Shown here in pieces: positions 57,889 through 64,000 of a stretch of DNA of 64,000 bases. Below the pieces are notes generated by a model. The model worked only from the letters and a program-made list of their open reading frames with translations. It had not been told where the DNA came from and did no database searches. This stretch comes from Xiphydria camelus (lineage: Eukaryota > Arthropoda > Insecta > Hymenoptera > Xiphydriidae). The stretch spans positions 36,797,250 to 36,861,249 of the forward strand of contig OY783192.1 of assembly GCA_963678675.1 (NCBI GenBank), read 5' to 3'. Position 1 is the first letter of the stretch. The number at the start of each line of letters is the position of its first letter. The position numbers were made by a program, and so were the translations under genes.

Positions 57889-59543
57889 CTTGACGAAGGA
57901 ATACTGGTATTCCCTCGCGGTGATATTTTATTCTAAAATTGAAATAAACCGATACATCGCAATGTAGAAACCCTCGTAACTTTATTTCATTTCATTCAGG
58001 TTGGAATATGCAAAGTCGTGGAAAAAATGAAACGCGAAAGGGGAAAAAAATTGATAGAATCTACAAAATTGGAAGAAATCCCACAGAAAGTCCATACGCG
58101 TCGCTGTTAACGCGATAGTTTTAATCATAAAAATTATAGGTGTACGTGATCGTTGAACGCGACCCAAAGTCGAAATTGCACTCATTTCCGATGAGAAGCC
58201 GCCGTTCTAGCCGCGATACCGCCGTTGAAATTACGAGTTGTCGACGCGAGTATCGGTTCGAATTCATCTAATTCATCGCCGCCCAAACGGGCGGATCGCT
58301 GCTCGAATGAGACTAGCGTTGCTCTTATTTAAATTAAACAAATTCCCGCATAAACGATAAGAGGTCGAGGGAAGCGTGGAATCGTTGTAAACGCGGCCAG
58401 TGGCGTAACTCGCGGGTGGAAAACTCACGATGCAATTGCTAATTGACACGGGAATCACTGCTACGCACTTTCGACGAGCGTGCACGCTAAAGCTCGTGGC
58501 TACAGAACGAATCGCGCGGAGATTGCAAGTCCAAAAACATTTTTTAGGAATGCCATTGCCGCCGCCACGGAACCGTGCCTCCGTCTACTACCACGAGCAA
58601 GCCAATTCTCGTCAAGATGGCTCTCGCACGAAAACTCTCTCACGACCGTTTACTTCCTGTTTTTCTCGGCTACTTTCCGAACGCACTTGTCCGCGATCGG
58701 CTTCGAAGGTGATTAACTTCGATCCAACTTTAATAACTTACTCGCGACAGACCGCGGGGAAATCTGATTTTTCTCGATCCGAAAAATTATCGTCACCACT
58801 CGAGGGTCAGGATGAAAACATGCGAGATCGCGTCTGACGACAGTGGCGCTGCGGCGCCTGCTCGCCACGGCGGCAGCCCATTTTTTGGCGGGAACTTATG
58901 TCCCTAAAGCATACGTCATCGTCCGACGAAGTGCGTCGTACCGTTTATCATGAGGACAGAAACGCGTTATTTTCTTCGTAGCTTGTATTTCATCAGCGAG
59001 CGTTCTCTCATCGTTGCATGATTGTCCGAGAAAAGCATGTGGTCGGAATAGATATCACTGTTCCGCAAGTTCTTTATCTCGCGCCAACCATGGCGTCCGG
59101 TATAATACGAATACGATTCGGGGCAATCGAACCTGAAAAGGTTGGTTCCGTTTACCTTGTAACGCTCGCTACAAACATGATTCCCTATCGGTGATTGGTC
59201 TAGGACCGGTATTTTTGCCCTATACAAACGCGCGCGTTTATGTAAATACCCATACGCGCGGAATGCTTTGTCGCGTTATTGTCGAGCGGAGCATTTTTGA
59301 CGTTGTACTGTAATAGATTTGTCATTTGGTCGCACGGAAATGGGACAATAATCGTTATTTACAGATGTCGATTATTTGTCCGCCATAGGCAGCTGCAGCT
59401 TTTACCTAGTTTCACCGACTGGATCGGTTGTGCGACACAGTCGTGCGATATAACCTCTCAATGTTGGAGCAGTAGAATTTATTTACGCTGTTACACTCGT
59501 GTCTGTACGCCTTTGACGAGTTGCTCTAAAGAAGGCTGCGAGT
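57889..59543. promoter_or_regulatory. Divergent promoter region of the chromodomain gene and GTF2H2
   Basis: 1.65 kb between two divergent start codons. GC-rich DNA at about 58,380-58,900 looks promoter-like, with 'caagatggctctcgc' and 'gcagcccattttttggcggg', the latter resembling an E2F-type TTTGGCGGG site. No coding exon recognised. Confidence 0.4.
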
Positions 59544-61313
59544 ATGGCTGACGAGGAAGAGGAAAAGGAGTATCGGTGGGAAACTGGATACGAAAAAACA
59601 TGGTACTGTCTTTCTGGCTATTTGTAAAAATGGAGCAATCCAACCTCGTCCTAAAGTTTGAGCCAGATGCAACTGTCTTCCTAACACAACGTTATCGCTT
59701 AGGGAGGCGATCCAGGAGGACGATCATGGCATGCTGGAAGCCTCTGTGGCGGATATTATTCACAAGGCGAAAAAGAAACGACAATTGGAGAAAAAACGTG
59801 GAGCAAGATTGGGAATGATGAGACATCTTTACGTTATACTGGATTCCTCCGAATCCATGACTAATCAAGACTTGAAACCTACGCGTTTATTGTGCTCACT
59901 CAAGGTATAATACGCCGAGCCAAAGAAGTCGTTAGAATTTATCAAAATTATCGAGATATCCCCATTAACCGGTAAATCTTTTGCTCTTAGTTATTGGAAG
60001 ATTTTATAGAAGAGTTCTTCTATCAAAACCCGATAAGCCAAATGGGAATAATTGTAACCAGAAATAAAAGAGCCGAGAAGATCAGCGAGTTGGCTGGAAA
60101 TCCCAAGAAACACATTAAGGTAAGATCGTCGATTGGTCGACGAATTTTCAGATGATCAGCGCCGACAGCGGAGTCACAGTTTCGCGCCGATACTCACTAC
60201 CTTCACGCTTCGTCAGGAATTGCGAGGCTTGCAAAATACCGCCCTCACAGGCGAACCCTCTCTGCAAAATTCATTAGAATTAGCGCTGAAGTCCTTGAGG
60301 CTGCTGCCATCGCATGCCAGCAGAGAAGTACTCATCCTTATGGGTTCCTTGACGACGTGCGATCCAGGAGATATCAATACGACTATACAGGTACACACGA
60401 GAGCTCATCGCGCGACCCAAGATGCACTCTGACCGAAAATTCGAGCTCTGGTGCCACGCGATCTTCTTCGATGATTCGCAGACCATGAAGTCGGAAGGCG
60501 TAAGATGCAGCGTCATCGGACTCGCCGCCGAATTACACGTCTGCAAACGCATGGTGTCCGCCACCGGCGGAGAGCACGGTGTAGTGCTCGACGACAAGCA
60601 TTACAAAGAACAATTGAACGCGCATATCGACCCACCACCAGCCGCGACTCGACTGGACTCCGCTTTGGTGAAAATGGGATTCCCGCATCACGCGTTGCAC
60701 TCGTCCTCTACCGACACTTCGATGACGGTGTGCATGTGGTAAGCATAGGTCCACTACTAGCATTATCAATTAACCCGCGAGCGTACGCGCGCATATCGGT
60801 TCTAACTGCATTTCGTTCTCTGGGAACGATCAGCCACGCGGAGGGGTCGGACGATACTGTAAAGCTTACAACGGCGGGCTACCTGTGCCCCCAGTGTCTC
60901 AGCAAACATTGCGAGCTACCGGTCGAGTGCAGGGCTTGCGGTCTGACGCTGGTATCGGCGCCGCATCTCGCTCGATCGTACCACTACCTGTTCCCCGTCG
61001 AGCATTTCGAAGAGGCGGCGTACGAGGGAACGCGCTGCTGCTACGGTTGCCAGAAGGTTTTCGCTCAACTGGATAAAAAGGTAGGCGTCGCGACTCGCCG
61101 CGAGATGGACGGGCGGAGTCCGACACTCGCGACACGGTCGTCTCCTGACATCGGCATTTCGATCTTTCTCAGGTGTACATATGCAAGACTTGCAGTCGAG
61201 TATTTTGCATAGACTGCGAGATATTCATTCACGAGTCACTGCACACGTGTCCCGGCTGCGCCACGAATCCCGACACGTTTCAAAAGTCCATCGAAAACGT
61301 GTCCACGGCTTAG
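59544..61313 (+). CDS. GTF2H2: TFIIH core subunit p44 (GTF2H2 / Ssl1)
   Basis: Exons: 59,544-59,602, 59,703-59,904, 59,991-60,119, 60,217-60,390, 60,482-60,738, 60,834-61,080, 61,173-61,313 (402 residues, all GT-AG, phases consistent; human about 395). p44 is part of the TFIIH core, activates the XPD helicase and serves RNA polymerase II initiation and nucleotide excision repair in the nucleus. The start [20 protein letters not shown] matches the family. A von Willebrand A-type domain (about 55-235) contains [54 protein letters not shown] and [15 protein letters not shown]. The C-terminal zinc-binding part has [36 protein letters not shown] and the C4 RING-like [19 protein letters not shown] with TCPGC. 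AATAAA at 61,428. Confidence 0.94.
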
Positions 61314-61433
61314 CGGCGGTCGTCGAAAGGAAGGGGAGGCGAGTTTTGGAAATCAAGTAGGTAGGTGGAAATTCGTTCGATCGATTTGCGAAATTGAGGC
61401 GATTACGCGCGTTAAGGGTTGCGAGATAATAAA

Positions 61434-63506
61434 AAGAAAATCAACGACGGACACGACGTGGAACTCACGCCATTCATCCCTTCGTGTATCTGACTCCTCC
61501 GTTCGACCTCGGCCAAGTCCGAGAACGCGGGACGCGTCGGGATGCGCAATTCTCGCGCGTACACTCGAAAATCTTCCTTTTCTTTTTCGCGTGGAGCGGC
61601 GTGTCATCGATCATCGAGAGACGTGATGCGAAGTTCGTTACTCCGTCAAAGTGAGTGACATCGTACGTATTAATCGTGTATACGTATCGCTCGCTTACTA
61701 ATTGGCAAAAAAATACGAGATCACTGTCGTCGAATGTCGGACCAGTTCGACGACTGTACTGAGTAACAATCGTATCCAAAAGGTATAAGAGTAACAGTGA
61801 TATTCCAAATCGGATATTCACCCCGCGGCAACATTTTCACTCGGAAACCCGTACCGGTTTCGCATCCATGTGACCGGGACTGCCCGTTCTGGTCATCTCG
61901 AGCGCACGGTGTAGAGATCGGATAACGAACCGTACAACGGGAAACTGACGATTTATTATCGAACGTGCCGATCTCGTCATCGATTCGTCATCGTCTCGAC
62001 AATCGTTCGCTCGTCGGAGCGACGAGAAATGCACACAGCAAAACGAAATATTCGCATCTCGACGCGATCTTCCGAAATACGATGGTGGGAGATAGTTTAT
62101 CGGCATTGGACACGTCGAAGTGAACGTGCGGTGATATAGTAACGCGTTATTAGTTCGCGTACAACCTTTGGCGCGACCGGTTCCACTATTCACCGCGATC
62201 TGGTCCGTTTGAACTAGGCTCGTCTCGCGTCTTCACGCGTACATGCACGTACGCGCGTTACATGACCGTCGACGTCGAACGCATAAACGACGGAGTCTCC
62301 AATACCATCTGGATCGATCTCCCCGATCCAGTGAGATACCTGTTACGGAGTAAGTACCGCAACGAGTGCTCCTTTCACGCTTTCCTTTCGAATTTATTGC
62401 CGGCAATGAAATATAGCGTCACGGCGATTGATAATTAAACACCCGTAGCAGACTCGAACAGCGTGACGAGACGGGGAAAATTTCTGTTTTGCCGTCGTCA
62501 AAGTCGTGTCATAAAATAAATACGCTCGTATGAACCGGTTGACATTGTATTTCAGTCGCAGTGCAGATGACGTTTCGTGAGATATTTCGGCAGCATGACG
62601 CCAGGAGGGCACTTACTTTATTAGAGATTTCTTTAGCCGTTTCTAAGTACCTATCCACTCGCGGAGATACGTGCTCACTCCTAGGATATGTCGGATTGTG
62701 TTCGAGATTACTTGCAGTGCGATGCAGGATACGTATCAGAGAAGATAAACTTAAACCGACAACTCTCGCAAATTTTCCCGGTAATTGTTGCTTCAACGAC
62801 GTTTTTCTTCGCGTCGACCAAAAGGTCAAAGGAGGTTTTAATCTCACGAGATGGAAGTTGGAAGTCGAAATTAAAAAAAAAACATCCGTACGAAACACTC
62901 GGGATACTTTCCATTCGTTTATTCATGAAAAATTCGCAATTCTTAATAAACATCACAAAATTCCTCGCAGCGAGCGAATCCGTATGCTAAATTCTATTGA
63001 TCAATGGCGTTGCACATCTAGATCGTCCAACTCCCAAAACATTCACGGGCCCATCGTTTCTCCAAACTCTGCTTTCGTAGTCGTCTTCGCGAATTAACTG
63101 GGTCGAATGTAACCTTGACACAGTCTCAGAGAAACTACACGTCCCCGACTCTCTCAAATTTCTTTGCACGACCTGCATGTTACATATGCATGTAAATCCG
63201 TCGCCGGATCGGATCGATACGCGAGCTATAACATTTGCCGAACCGGTTGTATGAAGTAAAGCGGAGGATAATCAGTTTGTGCGTAGGGATCCACTTCAAT
63301 CAGGTTTATTTTCGCTATCTTCAAAGTTAGGTTGATATTCACGTGGGACTTTTTCACAGAACAGTAAAACCTGCAAAAATGTATTATGCCAACTTCGCGG
63401 TCTAAAACTTGTAGGTAGCGAGATAATTGCTATTGAAAAGGATGCCAGCTCTGTGGTCATAATTCTGAATCCTAATCGTGAAATAGAAGAAGTATTACCC
63501 TAAGGC
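61434..63506. other. Non-coding stretch, nothing recognised
   Basis: Open frames on both strands show no homology. Bases 63,360-63,445 resemble the interior of family D elements. No RNA gene seen. Confidence 0.35.
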
Positions 63507-63585
63507 ATGGTTAACACGTTGACTGCCAAGTTGGTCCCATGGGACCAACAAGTAATGTACTTTAACCCGGCAGTCAACGTGTTAA
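63507..63585. mobile_element. Ultra-short TTAA palindrome (about 78 bases)
   Basis: TTAACACGTTGACTGCC at the left and GGCAGTCAACGTGTTAA at the right are exact inverted copies. The interior has a second palindrome, 'ttggtcccatgggaccaa'. The element begins and ends with TTAA. The size and ends fit a minimal piggyBac-type MITE. Confidence 0.75.
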
Positions 63586-64000
63586 ATAAAGGCAACGTGT
63601 TTGCGGATTGAGATAAGTGACATTGAGAATATTACCTCTGCCAGTTGTAAGCAGTCTGGCAGAAAATTAGTTTATTTGGTATGCGAGACAATTAGTAAGG
63701 TTGTTAAGTTCTGCTTTTATCGTGTTGCCGCGATGAATGCACGGAAGACGGCAGAAAAGCAATCGCGACTCAGGCTTTCCGCTAATTTACGAAGAGGGTC
63801 TCGGTAAACTGACGTAGCTGGTACACATATCGGTACCGCGCGATCACTTTCGAAAACGGACCTCTTTCGATCTCACTGAGAGCAGGTACATCAACACCCA
63901 GGTGATCATATATTTTACTAGTAAACGAATTTCTAGCCATGCTCAATTAAAATCCAATCTACCGTTCCATCTATTCGATGTATTTTTTTTTCACGCTAGT
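63586..64000. other. Right edge, nothing recognised
   Basis: A short plus frame (63,601-63,807) shows no homology. No repeat edge seen. Confidence 0.3.

Overview
The window looks like nuclear DNA of an insect, most likely a hymenopteran and perhaps an ant. The genes have short GT-AG introns of about 50-350 bases. The Rel, NSUN6, Prp31, TFIIH p44 and DLEC1 products read as animal orthologues. The intergenic DNA is CpG-rich and crowded with small inverted-repeat (MITE-like) elements. The species call is an inference from composition and protein similarity.

Layout. Bases 1 to about 31,300 hold almost no recognisable coding sequence. This stretch carries many foldback elements, several of them nested, and one LTR-like repeat invaded by a TTAA-flanked element that itself contains two more MITEs (8,389-10,250). 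Two small minus-strand open exons, 5,984-6,074 and 29,514-29,589, both end in a good splice donor in phase 1. They could be alternative first coding exons of a gene lying left of the window, but I do not recognise the protein. Bases 31,385-44,385 are a rearranged cluster: a broken Prp31 piece, an AT-rich tandem repeat, a two-exon phosphomannomutase remnant, a second LTR-like repeat, an intronless intact Prp31 copy, a short Dorsal/Rel-like gene, the six-exon parental Prp31 gene and NSUN6. Bases 44,400-61,313 are ordinary gene-dense DNA: a DLEC1 (CFAP81) homologue, a chromodomain gene resembling Chromator and TFIIH subunit p44 (GTF2H2/Ssl1). The last 2.7 kb has no supported gene but holds a very compact TTAA palindrome.

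How the genes relate. Prp31 (minus) and NSUN6 (plus) start 358 bases apart and probably share a bidirectional promoter. NSUN6 and DLEC1 converge, with polyadenylation signals about 130 bases apart. The Chromator-like gene and GTF2H2 are divergent across 1.65 kb. The products serve separate housekeeping or structural roles: splicing, tRNA methylation, axoneme, chromatin, and transcription or DNA repair. There is no operon-like logic.

The most interesting region is the Prp31/Dorsal cluster. An intron-less Prp31 copy keeps a complete 486-codon frame about 4 kb from its intron-bearing parent. Its 5' and 3' untranslated homology is also retained, and a third fragment lies nearby. Between the two full copies sits a Rel-homology gene that is spliced and open for 411 codons. 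It lacks a visible nuclear localisation signal and has a shortened DNA-recognition loop. Gene models with exact exon sums (NSUN6, Prp31, the Rel gene, the Chromator-like gene, GTF2H2) were built by hand from splice sites, and in each the coding length is a multiple of three. No searches were run.
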